Shown: positions 33,480-44,407 of the stretch, piece by piece | Layout of the letters: every line of letters starts with the position of its first letter | Position numbering within the stretch: position 1 is the first letter of the stretch | From: Isoetes taiwanensis | Lineage: Eukaryota; Streptophyta; Lycopodiopsida; Isoetales; Isoetaceae | Reading direction: 5' to 3' | DNA: 64,000 nucleotides | Assembly (NCBI GenBank): GCA_021234155.1 | Contig: JAJEKV010000022.1 | Span: forward strand, 10,694,621-10,758,620 | Translations under genes and position numbers: made by a program | Notes under the pieces: model-generated | What the model saw: only the letters and a program-made list of their open reading frames with translations | The model's database searches: none | Told to the model about the DNA's origin: nothing

Positions 33480-34389
33480 GCAAAAGTATTAAATATTGCA
33501 TACATGTTATGTGTATTTCTATCCACAACATGTTGTTCAGCACATTGGTGAACGTTCATATCCACTAGGGATTTTTTGAGATCATAAAAGAGCCTTCTAA
33601 GAACTGCTGACTAAGCTATATGAACTACCAATCAGAAAACAGAACTGGTAATCCAGTCAGCAAAACAGTTATAACTAACCCACTGGATAACATTTTCTAG
33701 CATAAGTCTTGATAGAAAAGTTCAACTGAGCTCTTGTTTGGTGCAATAGATAGATCTCATTGAGATCTTTCCAACCTTGGGTGGTTTGCATATCTTTTAG
33801 CCCCGTAGGATAGTAAAAAATGGTAAAAACCATATTTTTTGGAGTTTTGACAATCATAAGTGGTTAAAATATGGGCAAAGCATCTAAGGTTGGAAAGATC
33901 TCAATGAGATCTATCTATTGCACTAAACGAAAGCTCATTTGGACTTTTCTATCAATAGTTATGCTAGAAAATGTGATCCAGTGAGTTAGTTATAACAGTT
34001 TTGCTTACTGGACCCGTCAGGCTCTGATTTCTGATTGGTAGCTCATTTATCTTCATTTGGCTTAGTTGGCATGTTTTGAAGGCCCTTTTTTAATCTCAAA
34101 AAAACCCTAATGCAACATTCACGTCATGAATACCATTTGGTGATGCTACAAGAGGATGTTGAACAATGTCGAGAGTGTTATCAAGTAAGCCATTTTCTTC
34201 AAGTCTAGAAACTTTAGCCAAGATTGCTCTAATAGAATATTCATAATTTGGATGTGAATCTACGAAATGCTTTGCACGTGCTTTCTTTGATCCAACTCTA
34301 TTTCTATTCCAAAATTGTATTAATGTTTCTTGTTCATGCAATGTCCAAGCCATTATCTCAATATAGCAACACCTCTGGACAAAGCACAC
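33480..34389 (-). pseudogene. Third related Helitron 5' exon, split by a foldback insertion
   Basis: The part at 34389-34108 encodes MAWTLHEQETLIQFWNRNRV, SKKARAKHFVDSHP and SPNGIHDVN. The part at 33565-33480 encodes VDMNVHQCAEQHVVDRNTHN, which parallels SMNNLHQRGDEQHSVEANKHN of the neighbouring exon. The 540-bp element between them explains the break: removing it and one TA restores a continuous block. A further acceptor-like TTTTGCAG with CTTTCAAGACCATGTAAAC lies at 33476-33485, so these modules are arranged in tandem. Confidence 0.6.
33568..34107. mobile_element. Foldback MITE with TA target duplication
   Basis: 540 bp with ends GGGATTTTTTGAGAT and ATCTCAAAAAAACCC and arms of about 230-250 bp that are inverted repeats of each other (33568-about 33801 and about 33856-34107) around a spacer of about 55 bp. 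TA flanks both sides (33566-33567, 34108-34109), as for Tc1/mariner-type elements. It has no coding capacity. It is inserted in a Helitron exon and so is younger than that exon duplication. Confidence 0.85.
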
Positions 34390-34589
34390 ATTACAATTTG
34401 AACCGTTGAGCTATATTTCTTTAAACTAAATAAAGTAAGACAATGTATAATTGCGCAAGGCTTACCAATGAAAGTTACGTCAAATTGGTAATTCTCCAAA
34501 TTACTCTTATTGTCTAGTTTGCAATGTGACATACCTACTTTGTGAAAGCTGCAAAAATGGAACAAAACAAATACATCATTTACCAAAAA
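34370..34589 (-). repeat. Direct repeat flanking the Helitron, copy 2
   Basis: 220 bp nearly identical to 25602-25816, with a 3-5 base insertion (AATTGGTAATTCTCC against AATTGGTCC). It lies immediately upstream of the first recognised Helitron exon and may itself be a further 5' exon with its introns. Confidence 0.9.
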
Positions 34590-36539
34590 TGATGATGTAA
34601 TAAAAAAAAATAATACACATAACCTCATTAAATATATATTTTATCATGCAAGTATTATTGGACCCCTCAAGAGCACATCTCTGTTTGAACATACAAAGGT
34701 AGTGTATATTTCTTTGACCTATAATCAATATTTGGTTCACTAGTCTCCACCTCTCAGATACTTCTGTTTGAGCATGCAAAGGCAATGTATATGTGTAACT
34801 TTTTAAAACCGACCAAAAAGGCAAGTCTTGACAAACAATTTCAATCTACTGTGCCAACAACATATTAAGCTACCACAACATCTTATCTACTGGGAATAAG
34901 AAGCAATGGCATAATGACAAATGTAGTTGTTGCATGTCATAATAATTGGTCATGGCCTCCTCCAATAGAAGTGGGGCTCACCATAACTATGGTGTCCACA
35001 TTGTTAAACACACTACACCATGGGCTATAAAGATTGGAGCTTGGAAATACTCAACTTTTGTTGTTTTGTGCAAAACAACTGCTTCTCCCTTGCATCTGCC
35101 ACAGTAAGAATTTTTCCCGGGGGGTGCACCTATCATATAGGGGGTACCACATGTGCGTGCAAGGGGTCGCCGAAAACCCCCTTGTATATGCCTTAGAAAT
35201 CTTCCAAAAACCCCCATTTCAGCCACATATTAAACCAGAGTCATCTAAAAAAAGCCCCCTCGGTAAGAGTATATGTATGGTTCAAGTCCAAAATAAACCC
35301 TTTTGGGTCACTCACATGAATTGTACGGCTATAACTATGTGAACCCCCTTTGGAATTTTTAATAGAATCATCACCCTTTGTAAATAGCCATTTCCAGACC
35401 AGCCATAGCCAAGAGTTCTTGCATCGGCAGCTCTTCTCTTGACATTAAATTGTTAATGATTATGTCTGAGCTCTCTTTTCTACGATTTCTAGCTTCATAT
35501 AAGAGGGCAACCCTCCAATGGCATGGCTTTTTCATCTCTAAATCAACCCCATAGATACATACAATAAAGAACAGGGTCTCCGGCCTTGATATCCAGCCTG
35601 TTTAACTAATGAATCGGCCCTGTTCAGATATAATATGCCCCCTTATCATCTGCGATCCTAGCCATCGCTAATGTGAAATGCACTAGCAATTGTTATAAGC
35701 AACGACATTTGGCGAGCACAAGAATAGGCGCTAAAAACCCACGAGCAAACACGCCTAAAAAACACATAAGCAACCCAAAGCTTTGGGAACTGCACCCATT
35801 TGAGCTTTGGGCTTCTATTTGCATAATCGGAGTGAATCCTGAATTGCAACTTGCATGAAATTACAATGATGAGTAATCAGTTTGTAGTTCGAGATGCGCA
35901 GCAAATCTATAAAGTTTCTAGACCCGATTGCTGCAAAAGGATTGCCAAAAGGATCGGAACTTTCGAGAGGGTAGGAGGATAGGATATTTAGAGTTAAATT
36001 TTACATCAATCACACAGACACTACAATGAAACAAGAGAGTTTAGATCTCCATTATACCTAGAGCAGAAACTCTTAAAGTATGAAATCATCCATGAATTGT
36101 CTATAGTTGCGAAAGAGAATGCCATCTTATTGGAGTGGATCTCCAATCGGGTTTGGATTAAATGTTTGTTTTAGGAATAACTTTCAAGCATAGCATACTT
36201 CATGATTTTTCCAATGAAACCACACCACTTTTGCTTTTCGGAAAAAAAATGAAGAAATTAGAAACGAAGATGTCAAAATGGGGATTGTTAAAGCACATAT
36301 GGTATATCCATATGCTAAGGAGTCTAGTTTTCGCATGACTAGGCTACTAACATTGTTTGTCCTATTATTTTCCAGTCTTGCTCGTAACCCGTGAGAAAGC
36401 CACGTAACATAAATAATAGAGAATAAAACCTTTTTTATTTGTCACGTAACTCTTGTTGGACTGACTGAAAAATGTTATGGAAAAACTAGATGGTGATTTT
36501 GATTTTTTTGGCCAAGAAAACCCAAAAAATAATCCACTC
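34590..36539. other. No recognisable feature
   Basis: AT-rich sequence without a supported gene. Small internal similarities near 34660-34790 (CTGTTTGAACATACAAAGG and CTGTTTGAGCATGCAAAGG) suggest an old duplication. Confidence 0.4.
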
Positions 36540-37075
36540 AGCCATACAGACATGGTGCTCCTCTGCTAATGCAGTATCACAGATGTTCCCATTGAATAAA
36601 AAAATATATGGTCTTCAACTACTAAACCTGCACACCAGAGTTGATAAAAATCTGCCATCTCTTTCCCATCTCCATGTCATGCACATCCAGCAATCATTGC
36701 ATCCCAGGAATGCTGTCAAATATCTGCCTGACATCCTCAATGCACCCACATATCAAGCACATCTAACCATGTCTAACTCACGCCACGTTCCATATACTAT
36801 AATCTGCATTCCCTGTGCCAGGGCTATGGACCAGCCATATGCATTTGGTGGACCAGAAAAAGTATGATTATCAAAAGCTTTTAATGTATTTGGGGACCTC
36901 TTTGTTATATTCGTACTGAACATATCCTGAAATCAGTGCATTCAAGGACAAAGGTTTGCGTGCCCATGTTATCAAATAGGTGACAAGCATTATCTAGCCT
37001 TCCAGGATTTGCATACATGCCAACCAGCAAGAAACACACCAGAATCCCAGTCAGTCTTTAAATGAACACATTCCG
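36540..37075 (-). pseudogene. PPR protein pseudogene
   Basis: Minus-strand frames from 37075 down encode FLVGMYANPGRLDNACHLFD, then GCIEDVRQIFDSIPG and DAMIAGCAWHGDGKEM, then CAGLVVEDHIFF. These follow the plant PLS-class pentatricopeptide pattern (MYAKCGxxDxAxxxFDxMxxxxxxxWNAMIxGxAxHG). PPR proteins bind organellar RNA. Stops and frameshifts separate the repeats, and neither end is present. Confidence 0.7.
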
Positions 37076-37354
37076 TCTAAAGCACATTGGATGCATAATC
37101 CTATAATGGTTAAGTCTGTAATCTTCTCTGCCTTCAAATCATGTTGCATTTGTTGTAAAACTTGGAAGCTTCCTTTTCATCCTCTCACGGCAAACAAATC
37201 CGGTAAAGCCATCAAGTTACGTTCCATTTGGGTATTTCAGCAAATGCATGCGATGCATTTTTTATGCTTTGACAGTTTTCATACATGTTAATAACAACAC
37301 AGCTACTTAATTCACATACATGGATTAAAGCAAAAGGGAAGTTTAAATTTTAAA

Positions 37355-38600
37355 ATGGATGTGCATACGCAAGTGGGGAAATATGAGCTAGGCCGAGTGT
37401 TAGGAAATCTCACATTTGCAAAGGTTAGATTGGCGAAAAAGAAAAAACAGTGAGCATGTGGCAGTGAAAGTATTAGACAAAGGGAAGGTGCTTCAGCACA
37501 AAATGGTGGAGCAGATCAAGCGAGAAATTTCCACCATGAGATTAGTAAGGCATCCCAACATAGTCCATCTCCATGAGGTCCTTGCAAGCAGGACCAAAAT
37601 CTACTTGGTTATGGAGTATGTCACTGGAGGTGAGCTCTTCAACAAAATAGTGGAAAGAACAATGCTGCCCGAAGATGAGGCAAGAAAATATTTCCAGCAG
37701 CTCATTGATGCGGTGCAAGATCGCCATAGCTGCTCTGTTTTCCACGAGAGGTCCGAAGCCCCGAGAATTTCTTGTTAGATTCAAAGGGCAATTTAAAAAT
37801 TTCGACTTCGGGTCTAAGTGCTCTGCCTGAGCAATTACGGCAGATGAATTGTTACATACTACATGTGGCTCTCCAAATTATGTAGCACCCGAGGTGATTT
37901 TGAGCGAGGGGTTATGATGGAGCCAAGGCGGATCTATGGTTATGTGGTGTTATTTTGTTTGTTCTCATGGCTGGCCATATGCCTTTTTATGAGTCAAACA
38001 TGTGTGAGCAGTATAGGAAGATCTTGAGCTGAATTTAAGTTCCCTACATGGTTCCTTCTTGAGGCTCGCCATCTCATCTCTCGTATTTTGCGCCGATCCC
38101 GCTGCGTGTATGACCTTTGATCAGATTTTGGAAGATTCTGGTTTAAACAAGGCTATATTCCTCTTAAGTTCTACTTTGAAGAATTTATTGATACTCGGGA
38201 TGTGGAGAATGTCTTCAACCTTAAGCATCTTGTTACGTAATCAAGTATTTGCAAGCCTGTTGTTATTAATGCCTTTGAATTCTTATCCATGTCTCTCGGT
38301 GCGGATCATGCGGCATTTTTGAAAAGCGGCAGGATGAGCCTTTCAAACAAGAAGCTAGATTCACTTTTGTTGCACCAGTTGGAGAAATCATAACAAAAAT
38401 TGAAGAAACAAGTGAAGGCACTTGGTTTTGTGGTTTATTAGCGAAGTTCGGGCTCAAATTGCATGCATCTAAGACTGGAAAAAGGGTCATCTTTCTCGTG
38501 ATAATGAGATTTTTGAGATAGCTCCATCAGTATTTATTTTGGAGTTCGAAAAGGTTGGAGGAAATTTTTGGAATACAATTCCTTCTATAAAAGCCCGTCC
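37355..38600 (+). pseudogene. CIPK (SnRK3) protein kinase pseudogene, intronless
   Basis: CIPKs are Ser/Thr kinases activated by calcium-bound CBL proteins. The sequence runs from [17 protein letters not shown], through a frameshift, to [58 protein letters not shown] and [15 protein letters not shown] disrupted catalytic loop follows ([10 protein letters not shown] in place of YHRDLKPEN). Later come VINAFEFLSMSLG (NAF box binding CBL) and the C-terminal VGGNFWNTIPSIKARP. The glycine-rich loop has GNLTFAKV. Many stops are present. The lack of introns fits either a retrocopy or descent from an intronless CIPK. Confidence 0.85.
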
Positions 38601-40755
38601 CTAGGACTGAAGGACATTGTTTCAATTGGGAAGGCAGCCTTTAAAATGGGTATACCCTTGTAATATTTGTGTACCATAGTTTTTAGTGTAGTTGGGCATA
38701 AGCTAAGTGTTCGAGAATTAAATCTGTAAATGCTTAGCTCAAATATTTCTCCTCCACCACTTGTCTTTTGTAGTTCAAGATTAAAAGGCATTACTTAATA
38801 GCAAAAGGAAAAGAGATCCATTGATAGAAATGATCACTTAATATGAGATTGACGAAAGAATATGAATAGAAAACTGATTCATCTGTAAGATTTGGTGAAC
38901 AAGAGAAACTCAACAAAATTTCGGGATGTTGAGAAGCTTGAGATGAAAGGTTGGAAGAAAATTGTGAATACAACGGAAAAAGGATGTTCCTTGAGCAGAG
39001 AAAAGTAAATACATATTCTTAATATGGTATTCGAGACAAGAGCGGTACCTTGTTGATTCACAAGAATTGATAGATGTTTTCTCTTGAAACATGCTAGAAT
39101 ATTTTGAGAGTATCGTAGCTCATTTTCCTTAAAGGTTGAAGAGACAGGACAAGGCTAAAGAGACAGCATATGCCCCACACACACTTAGGCAGCATTGCAT
39201 TTCGATTATACCTGTCTAATCACTGCATTGGCTTCTCATGAACTATGACATTCCATGCGAACGATGTTAATAGTTTTTAAAAAGTCATCAGAACAATCTT
39301 CATAGGCATCGCAAAGTATACACCTTAAGGTACATGTGGATACGGGTTCCAAAGGAAGTAAGGAGCTTCAGCTTTCTTTCCAAAATGTGGCAGGCACAAT
39401 TTCTCTTTCTCTAGGAACTGTTTTGCACAATTTTTAGAGAAGACGACAAGTATCAAAGAAGGAACCAACAGTTTATGGAGGCCTTGCATTGAAATGTGTA
39501 GAGAACAATGATATACCTGTAACTGCATCTGCCTTTTCCATCTGCGCATCTGCGCAATGCCCATGTTTAGTAGATGATTAGCACCGATATTTAAAGTTCA
39601 ATCTAGAAAACGTGAAGGGATTACAAATCCTTTTCTATAAATACATTCCAATAAAAAAATAGTTTGTTTTAAAAATAAAAAATCCAAAGATAAATTCTAA
39701 AAAAAGGAATCTCTAGCCCAAAGGTTAAAAAAACCAATAGTTTTTCACAAAAAAAAAACGAGTTTCCGACCGCCGGAAAAATAATTTGGCGTCCAAAACA
39801 CGGAAAACCTTAGCGTATATTCATACGCAAAAAAACCAAAAAGTTTTTCACCGCCGGAAAAACAATCAGTAATGACGGCCGTCAGATTATCAGATATACC
39901 CCTGATATGCCAGAATATGCCAAAACCAACCCTCCCCCTAACGAATTGCCCCCTTAACAGGGGCAATCCAAAAAACAACTCCAAATTAGATTTCTCACTT
40001 AGATAAATCCTATGTGCAAAATATAAACAAAACGATGTAGCCTCATAAGTCTAGATTTCTCACTTAGATAATCTTATTTGTGCAAAATATAAAACCAAGG
40101 ATGTAGAATTAGAAGTTGGAGGTATCTATACTAATGGCATGCATCAAGCAAACGAAAGTAAAACCATCTTTTTTTAGGCATTTCCATATTTGATAACCAT
40201 AACATATATAATGAAATACCTGCGTATGTTGTCCGTGTAATTGTTCCTTCACATATATATTTGAACTCTCTATATATGTTATGATATCCATGTGATCTTT
40301 CTTTTGCTGCGTAACAATATATCTTTCTTCCTTTTGCAACTACTATCACAAAGAATTTTATCACAATATGCAAGGGAACCTATTGTATTTACATTTATTT
40401 TAACCGTAGAAATTTTCGTGGCTCTCGTAAATGCTCGTTTGACTCCCAAAACAACATATTTTTTTAAGGGTCTTCTTGTTTACATTATGTCACTCTAAAA
40501 AAAACCTATTTTTAAGGACAACTTTGAACAACTTGGGTCCAAAAACCTTGATTGCCCCTATTTTGTCTCATTTTTTAGTTTTCCAAAATTTTTAGAGGAA
40601 TCTTTCAAATGCACTTCTTAAATAAGTGCATTTCATTTTAAACATTGTTAACAGAGTTGTGAGAGATGGCTCATTCCAATACATGGGATTTAAACCATGT
40701 AAGGAAGTCCACGCAAGATTATCTCAGTAAAATTTTGTGGATCAAATGAAGGATA
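38601..40755. other. No recognisable feature
   Basis: AT-rich sequence, no supported gene. A local repeat of AGATTTCTCACTTAGATAA occurs near 39989 and 40050. Confidence 0.4.
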
Positions 40756-41341
40756 TCACTTTTGGAAGAAAAACTGGGAATTGGCTTTAGAGATTGTATC
40801 CTTCTTAAGTAAGAGGGTGACAGTTTGAGCATTGCCACATTCCACTATACAGAAAGGAAATTCTATCCAGTATATATTTTGAATTGAAATACCCAGCTCT
40901 ATTTTCTCTAACTCAGATTTCACATGCTGAAGTCTAACCCCCTCATGTCGGATGCATCCGATCAGACTCCTATTATGCAAAAATTTTAACTTTGACTCAA
41001 TAGCAGCATTTTTAAGGGGCTTACCAACAAAGGCCGGCTCTTGGGCATTAAGCATCTCAGTTCGAACAGCTTCTTGAAGAGTGTTTCCATAGTCCAGAAT
41101 TTGCCTCACTGCTTTGCCTCTGCAATGGGCCAACACCCAACGAGCTTCGCGTGTTCACCATCTCCGGCAAGGGCGCAAGAAAATCACCAAACGTGACAAA
41201 TTTCTCTCTGTCCTTACCCTGCTCGAGTTGCACAAGATTGCCTACAATATTAAGGATTTGGTCCTGTTTCTTTCCACTCAGGCACCATACCAAATCCCAA
41301 ATATCATCCCTGTTCACTTTTCCAACAGTATGCCCCTTCAC
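40756..41341 (-). pseudogene. Unidentified two-frame coding remnant
   Basis: Two overlapping minus-strand frames (41057-41341 and 40756-41136) look like one coding sequence broken by a frameshift near 41100. The first has VNRDDIWDLVWCLSGKKQDQ, the second MLNAQEPAFVGKPLKNAAIE and a C-terminal hydrophobic stretch. Amino-acid composition is protein-like, but I recognise no domain. Confidence 0.3.
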
Positions 41342-41999
41342 ATTCCCTGCATACCACTAATCACTATCTCGTTCCCCGAGGCTACTGACCTTGACCCTGA
41401 CCCTGCCCATGTACCTGTCTGGATCCATTTGCACACTCTCTCCCCCCCTCCCGGGGCCTCCTTTTTTTTAGAGCTTCCTCTATCTACTAGCCCCTACGAC
41501 TAAATTCTAACTATATACCTTCATTATCACCTTGCCTTCAGCTCAAGAACAATTCACATGGAATACCCCTACAGCAGAAGCATGTTTGTCCCCAACATGG
41601 TGTCCCAACCAGCATTCTACTAGATTGATATTGATTTGTAGAGTAACAGTAACATAGTGAGAGAAAAATTCTTCAGAAAAGTTTCTCTGAATAATCAAAG
41701 CCTCCCATAAAGCAGCAGAATCACCCTCGAGCCAGCCACAAGAGTACTGTTCCCCCACAATCACAGAACTTCATGGTACCTTAGGGTTGAGAGTAGTCGC
41801 CACTGCCACCCCATCACCACCGCCCCGTCCCATTGGGCAGTAATTTAGGCATAGTAAGGACATTGCTAGAGTTACTGTCATGCTGAACATCTATGTTGAT
41901 TCTCCAGTCCATGAAGATGTTCTCTGATTGTAATCCATAGTAATTCTTTATTGTTGCTGCCTGCCATCTCTCTTCCACCCCCTATTTTTCAAGGTATTA

Positions 42000-42590
42000 T
42001 GTTGCTCATTTGTATCCCAAGTAGTATTCATTCGTCATTTCTACGAGTTGTTTCATGTATCTGACCCCTTCCTCTTCCTTGTTTCCTTTATCAAAGCACA
42101 TGTGTTTTGTCTTCTCAAGCTTCATGGTGAATCCTGTTCGTGCATAGAGTTCCTCCAATACCCCAAACATGCTCCCCAAACCATTTTTGTCAGTTGGTAA
42201 CAAAATCAAGTCATTGCATATAACATGTCTGGTACCTTGTTTTTACTTAGGTGTGTACTTGTCTCCTTCCGTATTCCTTATAAATGCTCCCACTGCGCAC
42301 ACGTACAACCCCACAATTTTTTGTGACAAGGGGCACCCCTTCTTAACTCCGGTATTCACATTCTATAGCTTCCTTGCCTATTTCCATCTTTGCTTCTACT
42401 TTTTCATATGGCCTAGAAATTGATATTAACAAATTGTGAAGGAGTTCCAATTCCCGTAACCTCAGTAACAACTTGTCTCTTAGGATTGTGTCAACAACAA
42501 TACTGTATTTTACTTTGCGATCTTGTCTTTTGCAACTAGTCTCTTAGTGTTAGGTGATTGACTGTAGAATGATTTGGTCTAAACCCTGGT
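42000..42590 (-). pseudogene. LINE reverse transcriptase fragment (second LINE type)
   Basis: On the minus strand from 42590: PGFRPNHSTVNHL (RT motif 2a), VVDTILRDKLLLRLREL (motif A region), a GCPLSQKIVGLYV block (motif B), and at 42006-42209 LILLPTDKNGLGSMFGVLEE with TGFTMKLEKTKHM (motif C to D; the YADD box is replaced by a CNDLIL-like sequence). Frames change several times. This type differs from the GC-rich LINE family. It continues the element at 44400-45490 after an interruption of about 1.8 kb. Confidence 0.7.
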
Positions 42591-42599
42591 TTAGAGGGA

Positions 42600-44407
42600 T
42601 TACTTTGTTGCATTGCCAACTAGCAAGAATCCCTTCCTTGAGTTGTATGTTGTATATTCTTGTGAAGAAATGGTGGTCGATGACGGGCCGGTGATGGTGG
42701 CTAGGTTCTTGGCTGATCTGTAGGAGATGGCTATGGCCGTCTCTGTTTTCTGGTGAATCGCTCCTCTGCCAGATGCTGGAAGGCCATTAGGGATCTGTGC
42801 TTCAAGGAACAGGGGCTGCATGAATCGTATTTATACGACTGTGTTTTCCATTCTTTCGCTCCTTTTTTTGCAACTAACCAGAAAAGCCTTCCTTCCTTAT
42901 CTTTCAGCTTCTAATGATTTAGAGGCTTCTGTGTTTCTTGGCAAGGATGGTGTATCTGGCTCTTATGCTGCATATTCTTGCATCTTCCATAGGGTTTCTG
43001 GTCAGGGAGCTGTGCCTCAGGTTAGTGGTTAAGATTATGTGGAAGAGCTCTACTTTTGAGATACGTCTTTTCTTGGTTACTTCTAGTGCGCTGGCTGGGA
43101 GAAGGGATATAATTTTTAGGAAAAAATGCAAGCATACTTGTAGTATTCATCGCCACAGGAAGAACGAGAGCACTGCTTAGTATAGAAATTTTGTCTAGAA
43201 CATTTTTTGGAAGGGATCTCTAAGGCTGGGCAAAAGGCAGACTGGAAAGAACTGATGCTCTTATGTAATAAGTACTATGGTAAGGAAGAAGAAGACGATG
43301 CTTTCATTACTAGTACTAGATTGTAAATTTTGTTTGAGCGGGTGCCAGGAGTTGGCAAGAGTAAGATCTATTGATATAAGTGGAGCAGCAACTCATACTC
43401 TATCTGCAATTATTTAGAAGATTTTGTGGTGGTCTGTTTAACATGTAGTAGGGCCTGCGCTCCCCTTTCCCAGCAAGGGGTGGCTTGTGTACTGATAGTC
43501 AGGATGTACGGGGCAGGTTGAGAGCCATGGGCTTCTAGTGGGCAGGAGATACTAGAAATGTTTCGATCGTGGTTTTGCAGGAAGACAAGGGCGGCATAGC
43601 TAGATGCAGATGGGCTTGGCATGATTCAGGGTTCTAGCGGTGGTCAAGGGGGCGTCACCTTGTGGAACCTGTCAAAACCACGTGCATCAATGGGAGGGGG
43701 TGATTTTTTACCCTTTTCCGTATGTATACTAGGGGTCATAGGGGTTTTGGAATGTTCTTCTGGTTATAAAACTATACGGAAAGGGGTCAAATTTGCCTAT
43801 CATAAACACGTATACTAGGGGTTTTTTGGCTACCCTACGTACGCAGGTGGCATATCCCTTATAAAGAAGGTGGATCCCCCGGGGCGGTGGTTCCCTTGCT
43901 GGTCCGCTTGGTGAGAAGAAGGTAGAGTGCTGCGCACATCGGGGTACTCCCTATAGTATTGCTACAGCATCTGGCAGGAGCATACAGAGGATCCTATGTT
44001 CTTGTTTGGTGGCAGATCAGTGCACTTGGCTGCACCGTTCTTCTATGGCTCTCTAACTCAAGTCTGGTTTCTTCTATTTATCTTAGGGCCAATCTTTTTG
44101 AAGTATGATGCAGTTGGGGCATGGGGAAAGACAAGAGCTGTGCTCCCATAGTATCTGTTTGGAGAAGAGGTCGGGTAGTTCTTGTCCAGTAGCTGGCCCT
44201 AGTTACATCATTAGGGTCTGAAAACTTAGTCCTCCTCTCATGTAGTATCCTATGGAGAAGATGTTGAGAGGGGTTCTAAAAGCACTAGGCTCAGAGTCTG
44301 GACTACTATTCATGGATCAGAGAAGTGGTAGTAGTTCCATACTCAACTGTTTGTACATAAATGTTTTATCATTCGAATATAATACAGATTCTTGCCTTCA
44401 AAAAAAG
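42600..44407 (+). mobile_element. Insertion of about 1.8 kb with A-rich end, separating two LINE parts
   Basis: This block sits between the linker/early RT (44400-45490) and the RT core (42000-42590) of one minus-strand LINE. It ends in TTGCCTTCAAAAAAA at 44393-44407, suggesting a plus-strand retro-insertion. Plus-strand frames at 42820-43180 (SNDLEASVFLGKDGVSGSYA and following) are protein-like but unrecognised. A segment at about 43715-43880 recurs at 57955-58090. Its exact left edge is uncertain. Confidence 0.4.

Larger units (their letters stand above)
27480..34589 (-). mobile_element. Helitron of the endonuclease-bearing type (Helitron2/Helentron-like), decayed
   Basis: A rolling-circle transposon gene running on the minus strand. 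In order it has duplicated 5' exons (34389-32916), an N-terminal zinc-binding region (32805-32045), a Rep/HUH nuclease (32020-30464 continuing to 30012), a Pif1-family helicase (30085-28568) and a C-terminal apurinic-type endonuclease (28375-27480). The endonuclease distinguishes Helitron2/Helentron elements from canonical plant Helitrons, which end with the helicase. One in-frame TGA and at least three frameshifts interrupt it, and the Walker A serine is replaced, so this copy is inactive. I did not identify the element termini. A 215-bp direct repeat lies just outside each side (25602 and 34370). Confidence 0.85.

Noticed and set aside
25602-34589. LTRs of an LTR retrotransposon around the Helitron
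   Set aside because: The 215-bp repeats lack TG...CA ends, target duplications, primer site and polypurine tract, and the interior encodes Rep-helicase rather than gag-pol.
40756-41503. A plus-strand gene at 41114-41503
   Set aside because: The frame is Pro/Leu/His-rich without a domain and overlaps a more protein-like minus-strand pair; neither could be identified.
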